A stretch of DNA of 64,000 nt from Cardinium endosymbiont of Dermatophagoides farinae (GTDB taxonomy: Bacteria; Bacteroidota; Bacteroidia; Cytophagales; Amoebophilaceae): the NCBI RefSeq assembly GCF_007559345.1, contig NZ_VMBH01000001.1, positions 186,001-250,000 of the forward strand. The letters are read 5' to 3'. Under the pieces are notes generated by a model. That model was not told where the DNA came from. It did not search any database and saw only the letters and a list, made by a program, of their open reading frames with translations. Shown here in pieces: positions 21,348 to 31,599 of this stretch. The position numbers and the translations under genes are program-made. Each line of letters begins with the position of its first letter. Within the stretch, counting starts at the first letter, position 1.

Positions 21348-22406
21348 ATGACTGCATTAAAAAAAAAAGTATTAGCAGCCTTGCGTAGGGTAGAGGATCC
21401 TGACTTAAAAAAAGATCTGGTCTCCTTGGGAATGATTGATCAGCTGCATATAGATCAGACTACCATTTCTTTTACCATTATACTTACCACTCCAGCTTGC
21501 CCGTTACAAGAAATGATCAAGCAGGCATGTATACAAGCCATTCGTGACCAGGTAACGGATGATTTTGAAATCGTCATTACGTTCACATCAAAGGTCACTT
21601 CAAGACGTTCCAAGCCCTCTATACTACCTGGCGTCAAAAATATTATTGCGATTGCCTCTGGAAAGGGTGGCGTTGGTAAATCTACCATTGCTACGCATTT
21701 GGCGCTCGCGCTATCAAGCCATGGTGCAGCTGTAGGACTTTTAGATGCGGATATATTTGGGCCATCTATTCCGATCATGTGGGGGTGCGAAACGACCAAA
21801 CCAACTGTGGTCAAAGAGGAAGGAAAGCATTTGATTATTCCTATAAATCGCCACAATGTAAAGTTGCTTTCTATTGGCTTTCTATCCAATATGCAAGAGG
21901 CTATTGTATGGCGTGGACCTATGGCCAGTGCTGCTTTTAAACAATTATTACAAGATGCAGATTGGGGTGCACTAGACTATTTATTGATCGACCTCCCTCC
22001 TGGCACCAGTGATATTCACCTGACATTGGTGCAAACGGTCTCCATTACAGGTGCTGTAGTAGTTACTACACCACAAAAAATCGCATTAATAGATGCTATA
22101 AAGGCGATTGCTATGTTTCAAAAAGAACAGATTCAGGTACCTATCTTGGGATTGATAGAAAATATGTCTTATTTCCACACAGGAAAAGAAGATGAAACCA
22201 ATCTTCATTATATCTTTGGAAAAGATGGCGGCAAACGGCTGGCAGAAAAAGCATCCATACCTTTTTTAGGCCAAATTCCACTGCTTCCGACGATTTGCTG
22301 GCAAGGAGACTTAGGTACTATACCGACCATTATACATTTTAAAAAAATTGCTGAAATGCTCGCACAACAAGTAGCCATCCAAAATGCCACATTTAATTTA
22401 ATTTAG
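21348..22406 (+). CDS. mrp: Mrp/ApbC family P-loop ATPase, Fe-S cluster carrier
   Basis: This protein is thought to carry and deliver Fe-S clusters. The N-terminal 95 residues form a DUF59/MIP18-like domain (VEDPDLKKDLVSLGMI). The rest is a deviant-Walker ATPase with SGKGGVGKSTIATHL, DADIFGPSIP, and LIDLPPGTSDIHL. The C-x-x-C pair found near the C-terminus of many Mrp proteins is absent from NMSYFHTGKEDE. The gene is intact (352 residues). Confidence 0.9.
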   Translation: MTALKKKVLAALRRVEDPDLKKDLVSLGMIDQLHIDQTTISFTIILTTPACPLQEMIKQACIQAIRDQVTDDFEIVITFTSKVTSRRSKPSILPGVKNIIAIASGKGGVGKSTIATHLALALSSHGAAVGLLDADIFGPSIPIMWGCETTKPTVVKEEGKHLIIPINRHNVKLLSIGFLSNMQEAIVWRGPMASAAFKQLLQDADWGALDYLLIDLPPGTSDIHLTLVQTVSITGAVVVTTPQKIALIDAIKAIAMFQKEQIQVPILGLIENMSYFHTGKEDETNLHYIFGKDGGKRLAEKASIPFLGQIPLLPTICWQGDLGTIPTIIHFKKIAEMLAQQVAIQNATFNLI

Positions 22407-22431
22407 TGTGAATGATTGATTATCTTTAGCA

Positions 22432-22564
22432 AGACCTTCTTCAAAACCTATTTGTGATCAGCAGTTTTTAGGAGAAGCGCAGTCGAGCACCGCAGCATAC
22501 TAAATGTATTTGAGGAGCATAGACCACAAAATTGCCATTTAGTAATAGGTTTTGCAGAAGGTCT
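22432..22564 (-). repeat. MITE-like repeat, copy 5
   Basis: A 133-bp reverse-orientation copy between mrp and the HIT gene, of the variant that lacks the internal CTTCGACACC stretch. The flanking triplets are GCA and ACG, so there is no duplication. Confidence 0.85.
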
Positions 22565-22631
22565 ACGTAGTTTGGCCCGTTAAAGCAAATAAATATTTAA
22601 AACGATTGCAAGCAAACATCATTAAGATACC

Positions 22632-23108
22632 ATGCAAACACCTACTGATCTATCGACACATAGCTGCATCTTTTGTCAGATTGCAGCTGGACAAGCACCT
22701 TGTCATACAATATGGGAGGATGTACACTATATGGCTTTCCTATCTATATTTCCTAATACAGAAGGGTTTACAGTGGTGATACCCAAGCATCACTTAAGTA
22801 GCTATATCTTTGATCATGCCTCAGAAGAGATCAATGGGTTAATGGCAGCAGCCAAGCAAGTAGCTGACCTATTGGTCGATAAATTTCCAACCGTTGAGCG
22901 AACAGCCCTTGTATTTGAAGGGTATGGCGTAAACCACCTGCATGCTAAATTAATCCCTTTACATGGAACGAAGGGGGATAATTGGAAGCGCATTGCCAGT
23001 ACCATTAAAACTAAATTCGATAGATACCCTGGTTACATTTCCTCCCATGACGCAGAACGGGAGTCGGATGAAAAATTAGCAGCAATCGCTAGTTTGTTAA
23101 AAAATTAG
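22632..23108 (+). CDS. HIT family nucleotide hydrolase/transferase
   Basis: This 158-residue protein has the zinc-type N-terminus CIFCQIAAGQ, the middle motif PNTEGFTVVIPKHH and the histidine-triad region NHLHAKLIPLH. HIT proteins hydrolyse nucleotide phosphoramidates or dinucleoside polyphosphates. Intact and monocistronic. The exact substrate is unknown. Confidence 0.85.
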   Translation: MQTPTDLSTHSCIFCQIAAGQAPCHTIWEDVHYMAFLSIFPNTEGFTVVIPKHHLSSYIFDHASEEINGLMAAAKQVADLLVDKFPTVERTALVFEGYGVNHLHAKLIPLHGTKGDNWKRIASTIKTKFDRYPGYISSHDAERESDEKLAAIASLLKN

Positions 23109-23220
23109 TGCGCATCCTAGCGGAAGTGCTATATCCAGTATCTTCTCTCCTATTTGGCCTATTAATGGCCATAACATTGAACGTAATATATTTCAACTAA
23201 TTTTACTACATTCATAATTG

Positions 23221-23288
23221 GCTCCTTTGGTAATGTTAATTTGGTTCACAACTTTATTTCCAAATTTAAAACACAAAGGAGCTTTTTT
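23221..23288 (+). terminator. Probable intrinsic terminator downstream of the HIT gene
   Basis: The outer arms GCTCCTTTG (23221-23229) and CAAAGGAGC (23274-23282) enclose a second inner pair, AATTTGG and CCAAATT. The right arm is followed at once by TTTTTT. The distance from the HIT stop is about 110 bp. Confidence 0.5.
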
Positions 23289-23320
23289 AATATTTTTCTT
23301 CAATAATCTAATCCTGAACT

Positions 23321-23371
23321 CAGGTTCTTAAACAAATAGAGCAACTAAAACAGGCCGATTCAATTCTATAA
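23321..23371 (+). pseudogene. Rpn-family nuclease C-terminal remnant
   Basis: It encodes QVLKQIEQLKQADSIL and a stop, matching the end of the remnant at 2561-2648 (SLKQVEQLIEQLKQ). The following 62 bp are clearly related to the DNA upstream of DUF1703 copy 1 once its MITE is removed. This shows that Rpn tail plus DUF1703 was copied as one block. Confidence 0.45.
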
Positions 23372-23433
23372 AAACTATCTACCTTGCAATGTGTACAGCA
23401 CGGTTATATATCTCTCAATAAAAGGAATAGGAT

Positions 23434-24453
23434 ATGAATTATAAAAAAGAAGATAAAGAACTACTAAGAAAGGATGAACAAGTAGATATTACCGAAAGTG
23501 TTCAAATTCCGGTTGGCAGCGCTGATGTCAAAGAGATGATCGCACAAAAGTTGTATGCAGATAAAACGGCCTGTATCACTAAACTCTTCAATACGAATGG
23601 TATATATTATTTCTTTACACGACCACGTAGATTTGGTAAATCTCTACTACTAGATACCATAGACCAAATAGCAAAAGGGAATAAAGAATTATTTAAAACA
23701 TGTGCTATTTATAGAGATAAAAAATATAAGTGGAAAAAATATCCGGTCATTTGGTTCAATTTTTCAAAGTTGGCTAAGGATAGTTCAGAAAAACTACAAA
23801 ACAACTTGATAGACATATTATATTCCTTTGCTAAAAATTATACTATAGATAGAAATGAAATAGATCCTATTATAGGTGAACCAACAGTGGAAGGTACACT
23901 GGAAAAGTTGATTAATGCGTTAAAAAAACTAGATAACGGTTATGAACCTACACCTATTATCTTAATAGATGAATATGACAGTCCATTAATATCTTGTAAA
24001 AAAGAGCAGTATGAAGGGGTGCTTGCTGTCCTTAGTTCGTTTTTTAAAGTTTTAAAAGGAAGTCAGAAGGACTGTAAATTTATTTTTGTAACAGGTGTAA
24101 CTAAATTTCACTTATCTGGACTTACATCAGGGGCTAACTCGGCCAATGATATATCCTTCCATGAGGATTATGCAGAGATGTTGGGTTATACGGAAGAAGA
24201 TATAGATATTCTATTTCTTAGCAAGGATACAATTGTTAATCCCGTACTTGAAAAGCTTAACAAAAAAAATACTCATGGAAAAAATTACACACTAAGTCAA
24301 ATAAAACAAGAGTTAAAGGATTATTATAATGGTTATTATTTTACAGCTGATAAAATGGTAAGCGTTTATAATCCAGATTCTATACTAAGATTCTTCTATG
24401 CAAAAGACTTTGAGAATTCCTGGTTTAACTCTGGTAGTCCTACCATCCTATTG
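23434..24453 (+). pseudogene. AAA-ATPase-like / DUF1703 protein, copy 2, cut by a Tn3 transposon
   Basis: It is intact from the start through YADKTACITKLF, TRPRRFGKSLLLDT, LIDEYDSPLI and the middle region to FNSGSPTILL. The frame then enters the left end of the Tn3-family element at 24454 and stops at 24543. The whole DUF1703 nuclease-like half is lost, and its remainder is not found on the far side of the transposon. Confidence 0.85.
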
Positions 24454-24499
24454 GGGGTCTCCTTGGATATAGGAAATTATTGTACGTTAAGGCTGTTTT
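24454..24499 (+). repeat. Tn3 left terminal inverted repeat
   Basis: It begins GGGGTCTCCTTGGATATAGG and ends TTAAGGCTGTTTT. It matches the right end over 46 bp except for one A/G difference. Confidence 0.95.
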
Positions 24500-24600
24500 C
24501 TGTACTAAAGATGTTCTTCTTTTTCTTCCAGGTTATTGTATAAATTTACCTGATTAGCAACATGTTTCAGACATTACTTTTCCCACTTTCCAGCAATTTA

Positions 24601-25260
24601 TTAAAAGTGCTTAGCATCGCTTTTTTCATTGTTTACAAAGTACAATTTCTGAATACGACATACCTGCGAAGCGCTGTACCCGGTAGCTTGTGCGGTATCT
24701 TGAATGCTTAGTTTTTTAACACTTCGATAATATATTACCTTCTGGTGACGCTCATGATCAGCCTGTTTTCCACGATATTTACCCTCTTGACGTGCTCTTT
24801 CGATTCCCTGTTTTTGCCGTTGCTGACGGCTCAACCAATCCTTATACGACATTGCGGCCATTAGATCCATGAGCATATTATTGATGGCAGAAATCACAGC
24901 ACGAGTTACTGGATCATTTTGTGATGGTTCTTTGTCAGACAAAACCTGCCATGAAGTTGGGATGTCCAGACTTACAATTCTCAATTCATGATGTTCAATC
25001 TGCTTTTTGAGTGTTAGCCAGTCACTGTTACTAAGTCTGGTCAGCCGATCTATTTGTTCTACTAGTAGAATATCATTTCGGTGACTATCCATTAGTAATC
25101 GTCCCAGTTCTGGTCTTTCCAGTTTTGTTCCGCTGATATTTTCTCGGTAGTAGCTAGCGATTTTGTGTCCTCTCTCCTGAACAAACTGCTCGAGCATTTC
25201 TTTTGCTCGATCTGCAAACTGATCTTCTGTTGAAGCTCTCAAATAAGCTCTGATGAACAT
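24601..25260 (-). CDS. tnpR: Tn3-family resolvase (serine recombinase)
   Basis: This 219-residue serine recombinase resolves cointegrates at res. The N-terminal catalytic domain has AYLRASTEDQ with nucleophile Ser10 and the arginine-rich DRLTRLSNSDW region. The C-terminal HTH is LSIQDTAQATGYSASQVCRI. It is intact and divergent from the transposase, as in Tn3-type elements. Confidence 0.9.
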   Translation of the reverse strand: MFIRAYLRASTEDQFADRAKEMLEQFVQERGHKIASYYRENISGTKLERPELGRLLMDSHRNDILLVEQIDRLTRLSNSDWLTLKKQIEHHELRIVSLDIPTSWQVLSDKEPSQNDPVTRAVISAINNMLMDLMAAMSYKDWLSRQQRQKQGIERARQEGKYRGKQADHERHQKVIYYRSVKKLSIQDTAQATGYSASQVCRIQKLYFVNNEKSDAKHF

Positions 25261-25428
25261 ATTCTAACGAATTTATCGTATTTAGGTTATGTCATTGAAT
25301 CTATTGCATATAGGTTATTTCATTGATTCAATTTAATAATTTTTAAGATATTTCATTGAGGTGTACCATTATGCGATAAAAATTTAAACGAAAATTAATC
25401 TACAAAATAATTATCAATGCAAACTATA
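25261..25428. promoter_or_regulatory. Candidate res site / divergent promoter region of the Tn3 element
   Basis: This spacer between tnpR and tnpA is where Tn3 elements carry the resolution site. It contains three direct repeats: AGGTTATGTCATTGAATC (25284-25301), AGGTTATTTCATTGATTC (25312-25329) and AGATATTTCATTGAGG (25346-25361). They could be resolvase-binding subsites. No footprint or comparison supports this further. Confidence 0.5.
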
Positions 25429-27879
25429 TGCCTAGGAGACAAATATTAATACGCACCGCAAGCCAGCCAATAGGTTCGGTTTTTCTGTCTTGCTTTGTTA
25501 CCTGAAGAACATAGGGATGATCCCAGATAAAAAATCACTACTTTCCGATTTTTTACTCAAGCATATCGCTAGCAGACTTAATTTATCAAATGAACTTTGG
25601 AAAGATTATGCATCAGGACGAGACACCACTCGCAGGGAACATTTAATAGAACTATACCACTATCTAGGACTAAAAAATTTACAAAACAGATTCAAAATGA
25701 TTGCATTTCGTATTTAATTCCACTTGCAAAACGCACTGACAAGGGTATTCTTCTTGCACAAGAACTTCTAAAGTATATGCAGCGGAATTGCGTGATTATT
25801 CCCACTATTGATGTACTGGAGCGAACGTGCTCAAAGGCCATGGCTGCTGGTGATAAAATAGTATTCTCGGAACTGAATGCTCAACTTATATCAGAGTATA
25901 AGGTCAATCTAGACAGCCTTCTGATTGCATTAAATAATCATCTTTCACGTCTATCTTGGATTCTTCAACCTCCTGGTAAAATTAACGGAAAAAATGTATT
26001 ACAGCACATTGAACGCTTGAATACGATCATGGCAATAGACTTACCGGTAGGGATCGGACGTTTAGTTCATCAGAATCGGTTACTGAAACTGGCCCGTGAG
26101 GGTCGGAATATGAGCAGCCGAGATTTGACTAAGTTCTCATCAAGCAGACGATACGCTATTCTAATATGTGTGATTGAAGAAGCCAGAGCTACACTTACAG
26201 ATGAGATCATCGATTTGCATGAGCGTATCTTGAACAGTATGTTCAGCCGGGCTAAAAGGACTCAGGCGGAGCGACTCCAGCAAACAGGTAAACTTATCCA
26301 GTCTAAACTGTACCAGTATATTGCTATTGGTCAAGCATTAACTGAAGCCCGTGAATCCGGAGAAGATCCATGGACTGCTATTGAACATGTTATGCCATGG
26401 CAAAAATTTATTATAAGTCTAGAAGAAACCCGTTTTTTGACCAAAAAAAGTAATTTTGATCCACTGCATATTATTATTGAGAAATATAGTACGTTACGTA
26501 AATACGCTCCAAGAATGTTGTCTGCGTTGGAACTGAATGCCACGCCAGCTGCACAGTCACTAGCCGAGGCTCTGACAGTCATCAGAGAAATGTATCATAA
26601 ACAGTTACGAAAGGTCCCACCAATGGAACCGTTGGATTTTATTCCTGAAAGCTGGAGGAAAGTGGTTATTGCACCCACCGGAATAAATCGACAGTACTAT
26701 GAATTTTTCGCTCTTAACGAACTGAAAGACGCGCTTCGTTCAGGGGATATCTGGGTAAAAGGTTCTCGCCGATATAAAAATTTTGACGATTACCTCATTC
26801 CTAAAAAGGAGTTTAATAAGTTGATTCAGAATCATCAGTTACCACTTTCTGTCCCTTTTGATTACAGTCAATATATTGGAAGTCGCCTAACATTATTGAA
26901 ATCACGACTCGAAGAGGTAAACAAAATGGCCCTTATAGGTGATTTACCTAATGTTGAAAATATCTAATAAAAGAGTAAAGGTCACGCCATTGGATAATAG
27001 TGTTCCTGCAGAGGTTTCACCGCTGACAGCCCTGGTTTATAGTATGTTACCTCATCCTAAAATTACAGAGATACTGGATGAAGTAAACGATGGCTTGCTG
27101 TATCACGAAAGTGATCTAGAAATCCGGGAACACTATACCGATACATCTGGTTTCACCGATCATGTATTTGCCATGATGCACCTACTTGGTTTTGAATTCT
27201 GCCCAAGAATTCGAGATCTACATGACAAACGACTTTTTATTCAGGGAAAAGTCCAACAATACCCTGGACTTCAGTCTATTATATCTTCGAACAGCCTGAA
27301 TCTGAAAGATATTAAATCAAACTGGGCTGACGTGCTTCGTCTAGCCACCTCGATCAGCCAGGGGACAGTTACTGCATCCCTAATGCTCAAGAAGTTGGCC
27401 AGTTATCCAAAACAGAACGGTCTGGCAAAAGCTCTCAGAGAAATCGGGAGAATAGAAAGAACATTATTCATGCTGAACTGGTTTCGAGATCCAGCATTGC
27501 GTCGACGTGTACAAAAAGGGCTTAATAAAGGAGAAGCCCGTAATGCCCTTGCCCGTGCGGTATTTATGCACAGGTTGGGGAAATCAGGGACAGAAACCTG
27601 GAAAATCAGAGCTACCGTGCCAGTGGACTAACACTGCTCACAGCTGCCATCACGCTATGGAACACGGTCTACACCGAAAGAGCTGTAGACTCTCTGAAAA
27701 AACAGGGAATAAAAATCAATGATCAATTGTTATCACATCTATCTCCATTAGGATGGGAGCATATCAATTTGACAGGAGATTATATCTGGACAAGAAAGCG
27801 TAAAAAAACATTAAGTAAGTTCCGACCTCTACGACCGGCTAACATAGAAAAATACAAAAACAGCCTTAACGTACAATAA
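25429..27879 (+). pseudogene. tnpA: Tn3-family transposase, frameshifted with internal deletion
   Basis: It starts with MPRRQIL at 25429, then jumps to NRFGFSVLLCYLKNIG in another frame, so the N-terminus has a small deletion and shift. A second shift occurs near 25700 and a third near 26960. The C-terminal part is typical ([65 protein letters not shown]). ITEILDEV runs directly into [10 protein letters not shown]: about 160 residues expected between them, including the first catalytic Asp region, are missing. A fourth shift lies near 27590. The 3' end overlaps the right inverted repeat. Confidence 0.85.
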
Positions 27880-27902
27880 TTTCCCATATCCAAGGAGACC
27901 CC
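27857..27902 (-). repeat. Tn3 right terminal inverted repeat
   Basis: It is the reverse complement of the left end with one mismatch, and it overlaps the last codons of tnpA. Confidence 0.95.
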
Positions 27903-28263
27903 TAGTAGTACTGCATATAATCTATCATCTTTAATACGACTGTTGGGTGATAAAGAAGATTTAAAAGCATTACAGTTAAAGGGAGATATAGAATTTTTAG
28001 AATGTCGTAGGAATAAAGATCAATTGAATAAAGATATTCCATTAAGTTTTTCTAGTGAAAATAAAAGTTTTGAATTAACTGCTTTTTGCTTACATCGTGG
28101 TAATGATTCAGGCCACTATATAGGTTATGTAAAACTGCAGGGGGTATGGTATAAAGTAGATGGCAGCCGTGTGGAAAGGATAGGCGAAGCTATTAATGGA
28201 GACAACTTAAAAGATGATGCAACAACGGTCGTTTTATTGGCTTATAAAAGAAGAGCAGTATAA
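27903..28263 (+). pseudogene. Ubiquitin-specific protease (USP/UCH, C19) C-terminal fragment
   Basis: The frame is open directly from the transposon end, and the last about 119 residues of a protease of the eukaryote-type C19 family remain. The motif FCLHRGNDSGHYIGYVKLQGVWYKVDGSRV matches the C-terminal His box (GHY) of these enzymes. The N-terminal Cys box is absent, so this piece cannot be active alone. Such proteases in Amoebophilaceae are thought to act on host ubiquitin; that role is inferred. The 5' part was probably lost with the transposon-linked rearrangement. Confidence 0.75.
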
Positions 28264-28295
28264 CCAAGGAAAAACACGCCCAAGGGGTCTTTAGG

Positions 28296-28331
28296 GGTCT
28301 GTCTACGGGTTTGTCCACTTAAGTGTGTAAA
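28296..28331. repeat. Single end of the 68-bp element family (solo inverted repeat)
   Basis: The sequence contains GGGTCTGTCTA and, nearby, GTCCACTTAAGTGTGTAAAT, matching one arm of the 68-bp palindromic element. The second arm is not present. It lies between the USP fragment and DUF1703 copy 3. Confidence 0.55.
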
Positions 28332-28383
28332 TTATTTTTTTTGGTTTATTGCTGAAGAATTTTAGGATCAGCACCTAGAGGCA

Positions 28384-30229
28384 TCAAACTTCCATACCTT
28401 GCGATCCTACTTCTTGAAAATACCCCACAGCGTTCACTGCAAAGTTTTTACGCGGCATTACCTCAAAGGTATGTTGCTCGTCGCGTTTATGGACTTCAAT
28501 AGCTGCTTCTGTAATATTAAGTCTTACAGGATCATATTTTAAAGCTACGCATACTTTTTTATAGCATGTGTTGAAGGTCATGCTGTAATCTTTATCGTAG
28601 ATTTGCTGCAAAGCTTCTGAAACTGACTTGCCTACTTTTAACTCAAAAATGTAAGCGGTTTGGTGCAATTTATCCTCTAGCGCTATATCCAAACGTCCTG
28701 ACTCACTGGCTAGCTCAGCATTCACTTGCATGTCTTGCGTGGTATGAAAGACACCATTGAGGAAAGAATATAAAGCACCCTGAAAACTCCTTTCTATTTT
28801 ATCTAGAAAATGGTAGACTGCTTTAGCTAAAAAAGCACCTTTAATAAGATTTAAACATCCACACCACTTTTCATTTCTTAATGCATCTAAAATAGAAGCG
28901 CTATATGCTCTTCCTGTTTCTTGTTGTTTTTGAATTATAAACCTGGATAATGTCAACTTTAAAGCGGATTGTACTTCCTGATTCGGAAACTTTAAATAGT
29001 AGTCGGTTGCGTTTTTATCTGCTCGTTTGTCATCTTTAAATCCATTAGGCTCTAGGGTAAGATACCCTGTTTGGTACATTAAAGGGAATAAAGCTATTTC
29101 GTTAAGCGAGCTTGCCAGGATTTCAAATTCGAGTTGATTGATAGCAAAGCTAGAGTTGTCCCAAGGGATCGTAAATCTATCGATATTGTTTTTTATTTGT
29201 TTGAGTAAGATGGCAGGATTACCCGAGTTGGACCAGTAATTACCAAATGCTCTATCTCTAAAGAATTTTAATATAGAGTCTGGGTTATACATGCGTCTTG
29301 TACGCTTATTGCGACTAAAACAGTAGCCATTGTAATAATCTTTTAACGCTTGTTTTAATTGTTCATCTGTATAGTTTTCTGATTTACCCCAGTTTTCTTG
29401 TAGACTGGTTATTACTTCATTAATATATAGCTGTTTATCATCAAAAAAACAGTTTCTCAATATCCTCTTCTGTATAGCCCAACATCTCTGCATAGTCCTC
29501 ATGCAAGGATATATCATTGGCTGAATTCGCTCCTGAGGTAAGTCCAGATAAATGAAATTTAGTTACGCCTGTTACAAAAATAAATTTACAGTCCTTCTGA
29601 CTGCCTTTTAAAACTTTAAAAAACGAACTAAGAACAGCAAGTATCTCTTCATATTGCACGCTTTCGCAGGAAATGAGTGGACTGTCATATTCATCGATTA
29701 ATACAATTGGTTGAGATGCATAACTACTACCTAATTTTTGCAGTGCTCTAATCAAGTCACTCAGTGTGTCGTTGATGGTTGGTAACCCAATGATAGGTTG
29801 CATCTTAGATTTATCTATATCATAATCATTGGCGATGTCGTATAATTTTTTTACTAAACTAGCTTCCAGCGATGAGCCTGTTTTAGCACTTAACTTTGAG
29901 AAATTGAACCAAATGACCGGATATCTTTTCCACTTATAGGTTTTATCTTTATAAATAGCACATGCCTTGAATAATTCTTTATTCCCTTTTGCTATTTGGT
30001 CTATGGTATCTAGGAGTAGAGATTTACCAAATCTATGTGGTCTTGTAAAGAAATAATATATACCATTCGTATTAAATAGTTTAGTGATATAGGCGGTTTT
30101 ATCTGCATACAACTTTTGTGCAATCATCTCTTTGACATCAGCGCTGCCAACGGGGATTTGAACACCTTCGGTACCATCTACTTGTTGTTCCCCTTTTCTT
30201 ATTGCTTTATCTTCCTTTTTAGCATCCAT
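28384..30229 (-). pseudogene. AAA-ATPase-like / DUF1703 protein, copy 3, one-base frameshift
   Basis: The N-terminal frame (30229-29441) has YADKTAYITKLF, TRPHRFGKSLLLDT (R to H relative to the other copies) and LIDEYDSPLI. The C-terminal frame (29517-28384) has the nuclease-like region with GRLDIALEDK and YIFELKVGKS and ends YFQEVGSQGMEV. The break is a T7 run (coding strand) at 29452-29446 where copy 4 has T6. Otherwise the gene is full length (about 614 residues), so it may be functional if the run is a sequencing error or is corrected by slippage. Confidence 0.85.
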
Positions 30230-30341
30230 ATCATTTTCTTTTTATGTAGTATAATCGCGCTGCGCACTGCAAAGCGCTTTTTTAATAGATTGCTTTGCTC
30301 ATTTAATCTCGAACGAATCAGGTTAAAAAATGAATAAACAA

Positions 30342-30991
30342 TCAGTCTCCCTTTTTTTTATGAACTGCATTATACAACACATCAAGACACTTAGGGTGTT
30401 GATTCCAGTTGGCTCCATCAAGAGGCGTTCTATCATACCTATTTTTTACCATTATCTGAATACCTGTAGCAACCACTAGTGTTTGAACAACCTCTAGATG
30501 ACCTTTAGATGCAGCATAATATAATGGAGTGTTGCCATGTTGATTTTTGATATATCAATGTCTTTACTTGCCAGTAACGCCTTAAGAAGCGATAAATGCC
30601 CTTCAAATGCAGCATAATGCAATGGCGAATTCTCATATTTATCCTTGATATTCAAATTAATATTTACATGTATTAACAATACTTGTGCCATTTCTAAATG
30701 GCCTATATATGATGCATAATGAAGCGGAGCATAGGTATCTTTATCTATTGCATTTACATCAATAGCTATTGATCCTTCTAGCAGTACCTTAAGCACCTCT
30801 ACATGTTCCTGAGCAACAGCATAATGCATCGGGGTATCATAATAGTTATTTCTTGCATTCACATCAATTTTTTTGTCTTTCAACAATAATTGAGCTTTCT
30901 GCCAATCGCCTTCAAAAGCTGCCACATGAAGTAACGTATCGCCATGTCTATTGCTTTCATCGATAGCAACACCTGCATCTTGTTCCAACAT
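30342..30991 (-). pseudogene. Ankyrin-repeat protein, one-base frameshift
   Basis: The frame from 30991 encodes about four to five ankyrin repeats (GDTLLHVAAFEGDWQKAQLLL, YDTPMHYAVAQEHVEVLKVLL, YAPLHYASYIGHLEMAQVLL, NSPLHYAAFEGHLSLLKALL). After ISK the frame is lost. A sixth A in the A5 run near 30548 would continue as NQHGNTPLYYAASKGHLEVVQTL, and the stop would then be at 30342. There is no signal peptide. Ankyrin proteins in host-dependent bacteria often bind host proteins, which is inference here. Confidence 0.75.
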
Positions 30992-31021
30992 ATCCTTTAC
31001 AATTTAAGCAACACTGCCAAT

Positions 31022-31147
31022 AGATTGCTTTCAAAACTTAATTGCTAAATGGCGATTTTATCTTCTATACTCCCTAAAATACAACTGAGTATCCTGGCAC
31101 TTTTTCTATAAAACTGCACACCACAAAATAGGTTTTGAAAGGAGTCT
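31022..31147 (+). repeat. Diverged relative of the MITE-like repeat
   Basis: The order of blocks is the same as in the family (TTGCTAAATGGC, TATACTCCC, GAGTATCCTGGC, ACACCACAAAATAGG, GGAGTCT) but with many substitutions. It seems to be an older or different subfamily. Confidence 0.6.
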
Positions 31148-31477
31148 ATTAAAACAGCCTGCGTTAAGAGATAAGAGGTTAAAAATCACTAATTTACAGC
31201 AGAAAAATAATATAGTTTCATTTGGTTGAATTTTAATTTAGTAAATTTTTTACAAAAAAATCCTTTTAGAAGATTAAAACGCAATCAAATTAAATGGGGT
31301 TAGTCCTATGAAAGGCACATTATTAGGGTAATAAGAAAAATCGTTTGTAAACGTACGCTCAATGGCGTCAAATGTAAGGAGTATTTTTGCTGATTATCAT
31401 ACAAAATAGCATATTCTTTAGCTTTGCTATTTTATTTAGTATGTAAACTTTCCTTTTATTATCTCATAAAAAGATGT
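31148..31477. other. Intergenic stretch without recognisable gene
   Basis: This is AT-rich DNA between a diverged repeat and a Tn3-end remnant. I see no open frame with protein-like content and no clear RNA structure. Confidence 0.4.
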
Positions 31478-31528
31478 AAAAAGGACTGGATATTGGAAAT
31501 TATTGTAGACTAAGAATATTTTCTATAC
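31478..31528 (+). repeat. Degenerate Tn3-type terminal repeat, solo
   Basis: It reads CTGGATATTGGAAATTATTG then TAGACTAAGAATATTTTCTATAC. This aligns with the left end of the Tn3 element (TTGGATATAGGAAATTATTG then TACGTTAAGGCTGTTTTCTGTAC) with scattered mismatches. No transposon genes are beside it. Confidence 0.55.
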
Positions 31529-31599
31529 GACGCGCACATATATTGCGTGTACAGAAATAAGATGAATCTAGGTGAACTAAAGTCTATAGTTACAAAGGT

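Larger units (their letters stand above)
24454..27902. mobile_element. Tn3-family transposon, 3449 bp
   Basis: It is bounded by 46-bp inverted repeats with one mismatch, starting GGGGTCTCCTTGG and containing ACGTTAAG, the typical Tn3-family end. It carries a divergent resolvase (minus) and a Tn3-type transposase (plus) with an intervening candidate res region. The bases next to the ends (TATTG left, TAGTA right) are not a 5-bp duplication, and the two flanks belong to unrelated genes. The transposase is broken, so the copy is not autonomous. Confidence 0.9.

Noticed and set aside
24441-27907. Five-base target duplication for the Tn3 element
   Set aside because: The flanking pentamers TATTG and TAGTA do not match.
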